The position numbers and the translations under genes are program-made. From the NCBI GenBank assembly GCA_947498935.1, contig CANMMM010000015.1:62001-126000 (forward strand): 64,000 nt of DNA, read 5' to 3'. This DNA is from an uncultured Aquimarina sp. (GTDB taxonomy: Bacteria > Bacteroidota > Bacteroidia > Flavobacteriales > Flavobacteriaceae). How positions within the stretch are numbered: position 1 is the stretch's first letter; every line of letters begins with the position of its first letter. A model generated the notes under the pieces. That model searched no databases and was not told where the DNA came from. It saw nothing but the letters and a program-made list of their open reading frames with translations. Below are positions 55,435 to 63,620 of the stretch, piece after piece.

Positions 55435-55854
55435 TCAATGAACCTCTTTTAATTGAGAAATAAATTCTAAAATATTATTAGCAATCATTATAAATTCATC
55501 GTGATCTTCGTATAGAAAAATTTTATCTGCATTATCCTGATTAAGACCTAAACAAATTCCAAAATGATAAAACCCTGATATGATAATAGGTAATACCTTT
55601 GGTTCTGTATATAATTCATCTTGATCAAAATATATTTCTATTGTTCTTTCTAGGGAAGAGTTAAATCCATCATAACCGATTTCTTCATCAGAATGCTTTA
55701 TTTTATGCTGAGAGGTTGGTTCAAATTCACCAAATTTAAAAGTCTGTACAAAGGCTTTAAATACAGGAGGGAATTTAATATGATATTTTTTTTCTAGCTC
55801 TTCAACATAGCTAGGGTTTTCTTCTAGTAATAGAGTAGAGAATATATTTTTCAT
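55435..55854 (-). CDS. SUKH (SMI1/KNR4) family immunity protein
   Basis: 139 aa with the SUKH pattern: YVEELEKKYHIKFPPVFKAF near the N-terminus, SDEEIGYDGFNSSLERTIEI, then VLPIIISGFYHFGICLGLNQ and FLYEDHDEFIMIANNILEFI. SUKH proteins neutralise many different nuclease and other polymorphic toxins. It is convergent with the gene at 55091 (32 bases apart), so its own toxin is not beside it in the usual order. It is a paralogue of the damaged SUKH gene at 57031-57475. Probably an orphan immunity gene giving protection against toxins of relatives. Confidence 0.85.
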   Translation of the reverse strand: MKNIFSTLLLEENPSYVEELEKKYHIKFPPVFKAFVQTFKFGEFEPTSQHKIKHSDEEIGYDGFNSSLERTIEIYFDQDELYTEPKVLPIIISGFYHFGICLGLNQDNADKIFLYEDHDEFIMIANNILEFISQLKEVH

Positions 55855-55868
55855 ATAGAGGTCAGTAG

Positions 55869-56416
55869 TTAATTACCTATTAATTTTGATTGATTTATAG
55901 GATGAGTTTTTACCATTCTACATATAAGATTATTGAAAATAGTATTTTTACTTTGTGACCTATTAATTCGATAACAGAATTCATTAAAATACCGATTTAT
56001 GTTTCCATCACTCACCCAAGAATAAGTTGTCCTTATCCACGATTTTACTTGATGAATCATTGTATGAAGTGCTTTAAAGTTCATCCCATTATCACTTTCA
56101 ATTTGGGTAATATTATAAGCTTTTGCAATTGGTCTATAGCCTTTCCACTTATCAGTGATCACCTTAGCATCTCGATTGATATGGTTTACAAAAATGTATT
56201 GTAGAGATTTTGCCGAAAAGTCTTCGATACGCATTGCGTACATACGTTTGACTTTACCATCTTCTGTGAGTTGCACCGCAGTAACAGCTTTCTTTTTCTT
56301 ACTATCATAACTTCTACCTGTTTTACCTTCATCTTTACCCCCTAAGACAAATTCGTCTACGTGAACCTCACCATCCATTGGGTGGTTACCACTTGGAGCC
56401 ATTGCTTCCCTGACTT
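55869..56416 (-). pseudogene. IS1595-family (ISXO2-like) transposase, 5'-truncated
   Basis: The C-terminal ~180 residues of an IS1595 transposase: PMDGEVHVDEFVLGGKDEGK (first DDE Asp), VITDKWKGYRP (second) and the terminal helix region with NINRYFNEFCYRIN. The ~120-residue N-terminal part with the zinc ribbon is absent; at about 56416 the sequence passes into an XRE regulator fragment in another frame. The element is dead. No terminal inverted repeats were identified. Confidence 0.85.
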
Positions 56417-56560
56417 TGTATCAATATTAGGTGTTCTTTCGTTACGTTCATAACGTCCAACAATTGCCCCAGAAGTACCTATTTTTTTTGCTACATCTTC
56501 GCGCTTCAGTCCTTTTTCTTCTCTAACTACTTTAAGTCTACTACCAAAATCCATACTCAT
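56417..56560 (-). pseudogene. XRE helix-turn-helix regulator, N-terminal fragment
   Basis: The first 48 codons of an XRE/Cro-type regulator (MSMDFGSRLKVVREEKGLKR, then EDVAKKIGTSGAIVGRYERN, ERTPNIDT), cut in the middle by the join to transposase DNA. After codon 48 the frame reads transposase sequence in the wrong phase and soon stops. A different piece of this type of regulator, a C-terminus, lies at 57506-57688. Confidence 0.8.
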
Positions 56561-56596
56561 AATGTGCTATTTTTAGCCATTCTGTAATGATTTTAG

Positions 56597-57034
56597 CTAA
56601 ATTATAGTATAGTTTGGTTAAAAACAAAAATAGATTTTCCAGATGGAACAAAAAGTAAATTTAAGTATAAGTCAGAGAAGTTATCAGGTAAAGGGAATGA
56701 TTTTATAGAAGCAAATACTTCATTAGCTAAAAGAAAAGGAATCGAAAAAATCAATGGTAAATGGCCTAAAGTGGATGCTGATGGTTATATTACAAAAGGA
56801 AATTTTAGATTAAAAAAGACACCATCAGGAAAATTATCGCAACAATTTGAACTTTTTGAAAATGGTAAATGGAATAAATATACATGGCATCACTTTGAAG
56901 ATGGAAAAACAATGTTTCCTGTATTGACTAAAGTACATAGTGTACCTAGTGGATTTAACCATTCTGGAGGGAAATCAATAATAGGAGATGGTATTACACA
57001 TCTTAAAGATTTATTTCCTTTTATAGGTTTTTAG
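56597..57034 (+). pseudogene. Orphan C-terminal nuclease tip (HNH/WHH-type) of a polymorphic toxin
   Basis: An open frame with no start and no export signal. It opens after a stop at 56594 and reads KIDFPDGTKSKFKYKSEKLS and so on, ending in TWHHFEDGKTMFPVLTKVHS and GFNHSGGKS. The WHH...H...HSGG pattern is that of the WHH group of HNH/Endo VII-fold toxin domains. A GTG at 56771 would allow only the last 87 codons. It is the remains of a toxin cassette with its delivery part missing. Its 3' end overlaps the damaged SUKH gene tail to tail by 4 bases. Confidence 0.75.
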
Positions 57035-57475
57035 TCTTCTAAATAATTAAACTCTTTTACGCTGGAGATAAAATCTAAAATATCATTAGCAACTAAAGTG
57101 AATTGCTCAGTGGACATTTCATCATTAACAAAAATTTTGTCAATGTTTTTACCATTAAGACAAACACATATTCCTCCTGAGTGAATTGAAGAAGTGGCTA
57201 TTGGTAGCATATTCATTACTGTGTGTGGTTCTCCTATATCTTCAAAGTAATCAAAAATCTGATTCAAAGAAAAATCAAATTGTTCAAACCCTAATTCCTC
57301 GTCAGGATGATATAAGTGATTATTGTCATTAGGTTTCAATGAGTTAATATAAAAAAAATTGGTTAAAAGCCTTAAAAACAGGAGGTAGCATAATATTATA
57401 TTTTTTTTCTAACGCTTCTACATATCCTTTTTCTTGATCAGGTACGAGTTGAAAATTACCGAATAAATTAGACAT
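57031..57475 (-). pseudogene. SUKH immunity gene broken by a frameshift at an A8 run
   Basis: The start ATG at 57475 gives MSNLFGNFQLVPDQEKGYVE, then LPPVFKAFNQF, matching the N-terminus of the SUKH gene at 55435-55854. The frame then stops, but the rest of the domain continues in another frame from the A8/T8 run at 57351-57358 (HLYHPDEELGFEQFDFSL, GGICVCLNG, FTLVANDILDF). One base lost or gained in the run would restore a ~147 aa protein. It may be a true pseudogene, a slippage switch or a read error. Confidence 0.75.
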
Positions 57476-57505
57476 AAAATATATTTTGTAAAATTGATTA
57501 TTGAT

Positions 57506-57688
57506 TTAACTATTCAACATATTAGAAAGATTATCTTTCATGCGCTTTTCAGAGATGGTAATATCGATCATTTTTAAGAGCGCATTTTTTTCTTCATCCT
57601 CAAGTTGGTCTATAAGTTTTACTTTTTCTAATAGGGTAAATTTATGAAATATCTGGTTTTGTTTACGGCTTATAAAAACTTTTTTAGC
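57506..57688 (-). pseudogene. XRE regulator, C-terminal fragment
   Basis: An open frame without start (a stop lies just upstream at 57689) ending FTLLEKVKLIDQLEDEEKNA, LLKMIDITISEKRMKDNLSN, MLNS. This is the typical tail of Bacteroidota XRE regulators. It is not simply the rest of the fragment at 56417-56560, since on this strand it lies upstream of that N-terminal piece. It comes from a second copy or a rearrangement. Confidence 0.6.
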
Positions 57689-57737
57689 TTATGATTGATG
57701 AAAATCGATAGATCAAAACATAAAAACAATTTCTTTT

Positions 57738-57825
57738 GCGTAAAGGATAGGAGCGGCATCCTTTTTTGGTTTTCAGAAAAACCAAAAAAGATATAGCGGA
57801 TAGCCTGACCCGCAGGGATACGCCC
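57738..57825 (+). repeat. Family A palindromic repeat, copy A7
   Basis: From GCGTAAAGGATAGGAGCGG to GGGATACGCCC with hairpin-type middle. It belongs to the same subfamily as A5 and is nearly the same sequence. It ends 33 bases before the first possible start of the next toxin gene. Confidence 0.8.
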
Positions 57826-57858
57826 AAATAATTAATACTGTAGTTCGCAATCTTACCA

Positions 57859-60800
57859 TTGCTACTATTGGTGTATACAATACCCTTTATTACATCAAAA
57901 TACCAAACCCTCACAACCGAAGAGGCTGTGTATGTAATGCCCTATAAGCTGATCTCGGATATTCCTGCGCATACCACAGACATCCTTACCGCAGAAGCTA
58001 CCTTTTCAGATGCTAGCATCACCCCCGATATGATTACGTTTAAGACCAAAGACGGGGTAAAGATTCCTGCTACATGGAAGGACAACATCGCTACTTTGGA
58101 ATTAAAAAAGAAGTTTGACTATGTAGTAGAAGAAGTAGTAGCCAGTGTGCGCCCCAAAGACAGTACCCAACAGTATACCATAGCAGGTGCTTGTAATATT
58201 GTGCATGCGGCATCCGCAGCAATAGACCCTATCAATATCAGCCTTGTCCCCATAGCAGGAGGAGCAGTATCCGACCAAGTAGTCCAGCAAGTAAAGGAAT
58301 TGTATCAGCAAGTAGGGGTACAGCTTGATATCCGTGTAGAAACCCCTTTAGACATTCCATCGAATGCATGGGATCGAGATGGGAATAATGTACTAGATAT
58401 TGGCGATAGCAATATGCTAGCACACTACACCGAAGAAGAACGGGCGATCTATACCTACTATAAGCAGCAACGAAGTACAGATAAAAAGCGGTATTACATT
58501 TTTGTAGTCGGTGCTTCTATCAGTATTTCAGATACCGCAGTCCAAGGGTTTATGCCTTTAAAACGACAATACGGTTTTGTGTTTGCCCCCACTAACCCTG
58601 TAAAAACCATTGCCCATGAGTTGGGGCATGGTATTTTTGGACTCAAGCATCCGTGGGATACCTATGACACTACCAAGGGCAGTACCAATTGGTTAATGGA
58701 CAATGGGCAAGGAACATTGCTCACCCATATGGATTGGAAAAAAATACACGCCCCCGCTTTAGAATTGTATATGTTCCAAGATGATGAGGATGGAGAACAA
58801 GCTACAATTACAGATATTGCAGAGCTAAGAGAATTTGCCAATCCAGATGGCACCTATACATTTATTGCACGATCAGGGAAACCAATCACAGTACCCAGTG
58901 ATATCTCAGAGGTTATTTTTAGTACAGGAGATTCAGAAATATGCCCCAATGACCCAAATAATAGTTTTAGAGTCAAGCCTTTTGGTACTTTAACTAGTTT
59001 TGTATCAAAAGGAAAAAGATATACCGCTGCTTGGCAGTGCAAAGCACAAAAATTTGTAGCCTACAAAGCATCCGAAAAAGAAACATATATAGATACTAAA
59101 ACCAATAGTACGATCAATGAAGCCATCATAGGATTTCCAGCGGTTAGCAATGGCGCGATTGTTTTTAAGGTAGGTAAGGTCAGTATCGAGCCAACAGCAG
59201 GTGGTAACAATTACACCGCTTCAGGAGATTATCAGGCATATGATTTCTTGTCACAACGGATAAAAGAAGTTAAAAAGTATAATGAAATTGTCGCAAAATT
59301 CACTCCTAATTATGATGCAGAGGTACGACAGTTTATTATAGACAATGTAGCCAAAGAAGGCTTTGATGGAATTACCAACTATGACAATGATGCCTATGTT
59401 TTTATTCACGCCACTCAATTACAGAAATACGATATCCTAAAAGGGTGCTTTAAAAAAGGCGTACCAGGAAGGTTATTAGACTTAATTGTTAAATCACGCT
59501 ATAATAAAGTAGGAGATGTGGTGGATACAACTCCCATTTTTAGCGAAGGGCACGAAGAAAATCCATCACTATACGATGCCAAAAGCCTGATTAACCATTG
59601 GAAGCAATACAATCTGAATTACTATCCTATAGTGGCAGAAGAATTAGAAAAATTTGATTTTGTCGATAGCCTAAGTGAAAATGATTTAATAGAGGGTTTT
59701 AGAAAAATACTAGACATCAATTACGAGAATGTTACTTCTGATAATTGGGACTGCTTTTTCGAAAAAATAGGTTTCGATACCTTAACGGTTGTGCTCAAAG
59801 TATTAGCACAAAAAGACGACTGGGGCAACGAAACAGAAAATCTATTGCTCAAAATCTTTGCCTTGGCAGATAACAACCAAGAAAGAGAGCAAATACTGCT
59901 GGATATATTGAGGGATAGCAACCAAGATCAGGTAGATGATTTTACATTATTGTATAGGATCATTAATGTTACCAATGATTGGGCATCTAATAACAATCCC
60001 CAATATGCAGATATTGTTGGGTATATAACAAAATGGTTATTAAGAAAAACCTCTTCTGAGCAGTTTATAGATACGATCCGAGATTATGAGCAGAGAAAGA
60101 ATGCTATCCCGTACGATGCAGCACATGTAAGCAAGGCTGATGTAGTACCGATGGCTATGAATAATATGTTTGGCCTTGCAGGAACACATAAGTTACCTTA
60201 TAAAATTGTTACCAAGCTAAAAGAAAAGATCGATATACATGTAAAAACAGGTACAGTACCCGGAGGCGAAGCCATACAAACTACTTTTAAAAATACCTAC
60301 ACCCCTTATGAGTATGTAGTGATCGATGTGTGGAAAGAGTTTTCCATAGCGGGGAGAACCATAGAAAAAGGATACAAAGTAGTACCTAGTGTTTTTGTAC
60401 ACTGGTTGGCAACCAATATTAATGGTAGGAATAACGAAGCCCTCCTACGAGTTGTAGCAGAAGCCCTTACGATCGTTACGATCCCATTTACAGGAGGTAC
60501 ATCTTCCATACTACTCACCTTAGACGCTACTTTAGCAGCTGGAGATATAGTTTTTACCGTTGCTAATAATGTCGATAACGAAAGTTTGTTGGGCAATGAA
60601 GCGTTTTTTAAAACTTGGACAGCAATTTACGGAGTATACAACCTACGTCATCTGCATAGTATCATTCAAGCGACTGGTAGGGGAGGCAAAGCGCTCTTTA
60701 CATATGTGTCCGATATTAAAGATGCAAAATACTTGCGAAAACTCATTTTCAAGCCCGAAAATGTCACATACTTTTTAGAAGAATTTAGAAAACTAAGCGT

Positions 60801-62019
60801 AGAGCAAAGACTAGATGTCATCTTTAAATTAGATGAGTTAGCGATTGCCATAAAAAATGCACAGCGCTTAAATGATGTGAGTAGGCGTATCCTATATAGA
60901 AGCCTGATCAAACTAAAAACAGAACTAAACACCAGCTTTAAGACAGCTACTCCAGTACAGATTGTAATAGAAGGTTCTAGTATACCGTATGCTCCTAATC
61001 TAGCAATTAGGTATAAGAATAAGCTCATAGGTTTAGGACAACTAGCCTTAGAAGAAGACAAAACACTGAGTTTGGTATCCTCTACAAAATGGTTGCCCAC
61101 CACAGTAACCAATACCCGAGACATTGCCGAAATCCCCAAAGTACTAACGAGTGTCAATGGAGCAAAAAAACTGAGTACACTACAGATTGTAGAGGATGTT
61201 ACTGATGGGCAATTGTATCTAAAATTAGCTGCTAGTTTTACAGTAGATATTACAAAATACCAAACAGACGAGCTGTTGAAGATAAGAGATCGTATCAATC
61301 CTGCAGGATTAACGCACAATTGTTTTACATGTGCAGTTAAATACCAGAACGAGGTAACCAAAGGTTCTAATACCGTTATACAGCATATCACGGAAAATTA
61401 TAAAAACGGTGCTCCAGCAGAAGAAGTAGGAATATTGATAAAAAATGTTTTTGGTGCAGATAATGTAAAACAACACAATTTATCATTTACTCACGAAGAA
61501 TTGACAGGCAAATTACAGGACATACACCAAGAATCCGTAATTTTACTAGGAATGTTCAAAGAATTTAGAGATGATCGTTATGGAGAAACTACGCACCATG
61601 TTTTTAATGCCCGTCGTACCAAAGACAGGCAATGGGAGATTATAGATACCCAGGAAGGTGCTGTATATGATAAAGATCTGATAGAGAAAGCTTTTACTTC
61701 GGTAGAGATATTCGAGATTTTGTACCAAGACCATACCTATATTTCTAGAAACATTCTTAAAAGAGATCTGCCCAGCAAGGTACACGATTGGATCGATCAA
61801 GTTCCTGAATCGTTGCTTACAGATTTAGAAGCATTACCAGTAGACAAGCTGCAACAGTTGGTCACAGAATTCGAGAATACAGTAGATGCCTTATTTGAAT
61901 TTAATAAAGATGTTCAGTTGCTTCGAGTATGGAAAGCAATGGAAAAACGAGGTATTGACGTTCGTATCAGGACAGATATAGCTGCATTAAAAAAAGCAAA
62001 ACCCATAATCTGTAAATAA
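57859..62019 (+). CDS. 5'-truncated polymorphic toxin with zincin and papain-fold domains
   Basis: 1386 aa from a TTG at 57859. The frame opens after TAG at 57841 and begins with a hydrophobic stretch (LPLLLLVYTIPFITS) that looks like a signal peptide without its Met-Lys start; ATG 57937 (MPYKLISDIP) is the first ATG. A beta-rich domain follows, then a zinc-protease site HELGHGIFGLKH (253-264), a long helical pre-toxin region, and a papain-fold toxin domain near the end: Cys 1155/1158 in HNCFTCAV, His 1246/1247 in THHVFNA, Asp 1263 in EIIDTQEG. Such Tox-PL domains act as proteases or deamidases. The usual TANFOR/FN3 N-terminal half is missing. Four candidate immunity genes follow. Confidence 0.8.
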   Translation: MLLLVYTIPFITSKYQTLTTEEAVYVMPYKLISDIPAHTTDILTAEATFSDASITPDMITFKTKDGVKIPATWKDNIATLELKKKFDYVVEEVVASVRPKDSTQQYTIAGACNIVHAASAAIDPINISLVPIAGGAVSDQVVQQVKELYQQVGVQLDIRVETPLDIPSNAWDRDGNNVLDIGDSNMLAHYTEEERAIYTYYKQQRSTDKKRYYIFVVGASISISDTAVQGFMPLKRQYGFVFAPTNPVKTIAHELGHGIFGLKHPWDTYDTTKGSTNWLMDNGQGTLLTHMDWKKIHAPALELYMFQDDEDGEQATITDIAELREFANPDGTYTFIARSGKPITVPSDISEVIFSTGDSEICPNDPNNSFRVKPFGTLTSFVSKGKRYTAAWQCKAQKFVAYKASEKETYIDTKTNSTINEAIIGFPAVSNGAIVFKVGKVSIEPTAGGNNYTASGDYQAYDFLSQRIKEVKKYNEIVAKFTPNYDAEVRQFIIDNVAKEGFDGITNYDNDAYVFIHATQLQKYDILKGCFKKGVPGRLLDLIVKSRYNKVGDVVDTTPIFSEGHEENPSLYDAKSLINHWKQYNLNYYPIVAEELEKFDFVDSLSENDLIEGFRKILDINYENVTSDNWDCFFEKIGFDTLTVVLKVLAQKDDWGNETENLLLKIFALADNNQEREQILLDILRDSNQDQVDDFTLLYRIINVTNDWASNNNPQYADIVGYITKWLLRKTSSEQFIDTIRDYEQRKNAIPYDAAHVSKADVVPMAMNNMFGLAGTHKLPYKIVTKLKEKIDIHVKTGTVPGGEAIQTTFKNTYTPYEYVVIDVWKEFSIAGRTIEKGYKVVPSVFVHWLATNINGRNNEALLRVVAEALTIVTIPFTGGTSSILLTLDATLAAGDIVFTVANNVDNESLLGNEAFFKTWTAIYGVYNLRHLHSIIQATGRGGKALFTYVSDIKDAKYLRKLIFKPENVTYFLEEFRKLSVEQRLDVIFKLDELAIAIKNAQRLNDVSRRILYRSLIKLKTELNTSFKTATPVQIVIEGSSIPYAPNLAIRYKNKLIGLGQLALEEDKTLSLVSSTKWLPTTVTNTRDIAEIPKVLTSVNGAKKLSTLQIVEDVTDGQLYLKLAASFTVDITKYQTDELLKIRDRINPAGLTHNCFTCAVKYQNEVTKGSNTVIQHITENYKNGAPAEEVGILIKNVFGADNVKQHNLSFTHEELTGKLQDIHQESVILLGMFKEFRDDRYGETTHHVFNARRTKDRQWEIIDTQEGAVYDKDLIEKAFTSVEIFEILYQDHTYISRNILKRDLPSKVHDWIDQVPESLLTDLEALPVDKLQQLVTEFENTVDALFEFNKDVQLLRVWKAMEKRGIDVRIRTDIAALKKAKPIICK

Positions 62020-62029
62020 GATATAAATA

Positions 62030-62575
62030 ATGAATCAACAAGAAATACGTGTATTGATAAAGGAGGAATTAAAAGGCGATCTTATTATTTCTAAAACTTA
62101 TGAAGATGAACTATATGTTTATGTTTTTATAATTTCAGAGAGTATAAAACCATTCATTGGAGATGATCGTTATGCAAGAGCAGGTGGTCAAGGCCCTATA
62201 CGTATTGATAAGCGTACAAAAGAGTATAGAAGAATTCATATTCTAGAAGTTCCCAACGAAATCTATAAAAATAATCCCAAACCAACTCGAAACAGTATTG
62301 CCGATGGGATTGTAAAACGGCAATATGTGAATGAGAGAGATATGTTGAATTTTACAAAGATGATTTATGAGGGGAGTGATGAAGATAGCTTTAATTTTGG
62401 TAAGATATTTTATAATTATAAGAGGGATAAAGAAAAAATCCGTGCTCATTTTCGAAGCACAGAGATTCGAGATGCGTTTAAGACATTTTTAGAAAGTGTC
62501 TGTGTCCGTTGTGTGATTAATAGTGAAGGATGGCTAGAATTCGATAGAGTACCCGTACAGAATGCAGCTGAATAG
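62030..62575 (+). CDS. Imm35/YrhB-like immunity protein, array copy 1
   Basis: 181 aa without signal peptide, 10 bases behind the toxin stop. The N-terminal half (to about residue 75) has YEDELYVYVFIISESIKP and ARAGGQGPIRIDKRTKEYRR, recalling the Imm35/YrhB pattern 'xAGxGPxxVDKxTGE'. The C-terminal half (from PTRNSIADGIV on) is almost the same in all four copies of the array. The family assignment is by eye. Position suggests that it neutralises the papain-fold toxin domain. Confidence 0.75.
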   Translation: MNQQEIRVLIKEELKGDLIISKTYEDELYVYVFIISESIKPFIGDDRYARAGGQGPIRIDKRTKEYRRIHILEVPNEIYKNNPKPTRNSIADGIVKRQYVNERDMLNFTKMIYEGSDEDSFNFGKIFYNYKRDKEKIRAHFRSTEIRDAFKTFLESVCVRCVINSEGWLEFDRVPVQNAAE

Positions 62576-62594
62576 AGTTGGTAATTGAAGAAGC

Positions 62595-63119
62595 ATGACA
62601 GAAGAAAAATTAAAGGAATTATTAACAGCATATAGAGGAGAAGAAGTAGCTTTTAAATCTTATCGTAGCGGCAATTATATTTATATAGTAGGAGTAAGGG
62701 ATTATGATGATAGAGAGGCAAAAGCAGGTGGATCAGGGTTTGTAAGGTTTAATACAGATACGATGAGTTTCGAGGAGATTCATTATTTACAAATACCATC
62801 GGAGATTTATGATGATGATTCGCAACCAACTCGAAACAGTATTGCCAATGGGATTGTGCAAAGACAATATGTAAATGAAAAAGACATGCTGGATTTTACG
62901 GAGATGATTTATGAAGGGAATGACGAAGATAGCTTTAATTTTGGTAAGATATTTTATAATTATAAGAGGGATAAAGAAAAAATCCGTGCTCATTTTCGTA
63001 GCACAGAGATTCGAGATGCGTTTAAGACATTTTTAGAAAGTGTTTGTGTCCGTTGTGTGATCGATAATGAAGGATGGCTAGAATTCGATAGAGTACCTGT
63101 ACAGAATGCAGCTGAGTAG
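62595..63119 (+). CDS. Imm35/YrhB-like immunity protein, array copy 2 (divergent N-half)
   Basis: 174 aa. The N-terminal half differs from copies 1 and 3 (LLTAYRGEEVAFKSYRSGNY, KAGGSGFVRFNTDTMSFEEI) but keeps the same fold pattern. From PTRNSIANGIVQRQYVNEKD onward it is nearly identical to copy 1 down to the last residues (EFDRVPVQNAAE). It starts 19 bases after copy 1. A new N-half on a constant C-half suggests another target. Confidence 0.75.
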   Translation: MTEEKLKELLTAYRGEEVAFKSYRSGNYIYIVGVRDYDDREAKAGGSGFVRFNTDTMSFEEIHYLQIPSEIYDDDSQPTRNSIANGIVQRQYVNEKDMLDFTEMIYEGNDEDSFNFGKIFYNYKRDKEKIRAHFRSTEIRDAFKTFLESVCVRCVIDNEGWLEFDRVPVQNAAE

Positions 63120-63132
63120 TTGGCAATTGAAT

Positions 63133-63600
63133 ATGAATGAACAAGAAATAAATATATTGATAAAGGAAGAATTAAAAGGCGATCTTATTATTTCTAAAAC
63201 TTATGAAGATGAACTATATGTTTATGTTTTTATAATTTCAGAGAGTATAAAACCATTCATTGGAGATGATCGTTATGCAAGAGCAGGTGGTCAAGGCCCT
63301 ATACGTATTGATAAGCGTACAAAAGAGTATAGAAGAATTCATATTCTAGAAGTTCCCAACGAAATCTATAAAAACAATCCCAAACCAACCCGAAACAGTA
63401 TTGCCAATGGGATTGTGCAAAGACAATATGTAAATGAAAAAGACATGCTGGATTTTACGGAGATGATTTATGAAGGGAGTGACGAAGATAGCTTTAATTT
63501 TGGTAAGACATTTTTAGAAAGTGTTTATGTCCGTTGTGTGATTAATAGCGAAGGATGGCTAGAATTCGATAGAGTACCCGTACAGAATGCAGCTGAGTAG
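63133..63600 (+). CDS. Imm35/YrhB-like immunity protein, array copy 3 (internal deletion)
   Basis: 155 aa from ATG 63133; an upstream in-frame start at 63106 would overlap copy 2. The N-half equals copy 1 almost base for base. Compared with copies 1 and 2 exactly 26 codons are missing between NFGK and TFLESV, in frame, at a short direct repeat AAGA(T/C)ATTTT. The loss removes the stretch YNYKRDKEKIRAHFRSTEIR, so the protein may be inactive or altered. Confidence 0.7.
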   Translation: MNEQEINILIKEELKGDLIISKTYEDELYVYVFIISESIKPFIGDDRYARAGGQGPIRIDKRTKEYRRIHILEVPNEIYKNNPKPTRNSIANGIVQRQYVNEKDMLDFTEMIYEGSDEDSFNFGKTFLESVYVRCVINSEGWLEFDRVPVQNAAE

Positions 63601-63620
63601 TTGGTAATTGAAGAAAAATT

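Noticed and set aside
55869..56560. A natural fusion of an XRE regulator with a transposase
   Set aside because: The two parts are in different frames and both are cut at about 56,416; this is a chance junction of two remnants.
60666..61391. Open frame of 241 codons on the minus strand inside the zincin/papain toxin gene
   Set aside because: It is the complement of a clearly coding frame with domain motifs; its own translation is Ser/Leu/Val-rich without any domain and there is no promoter for it.
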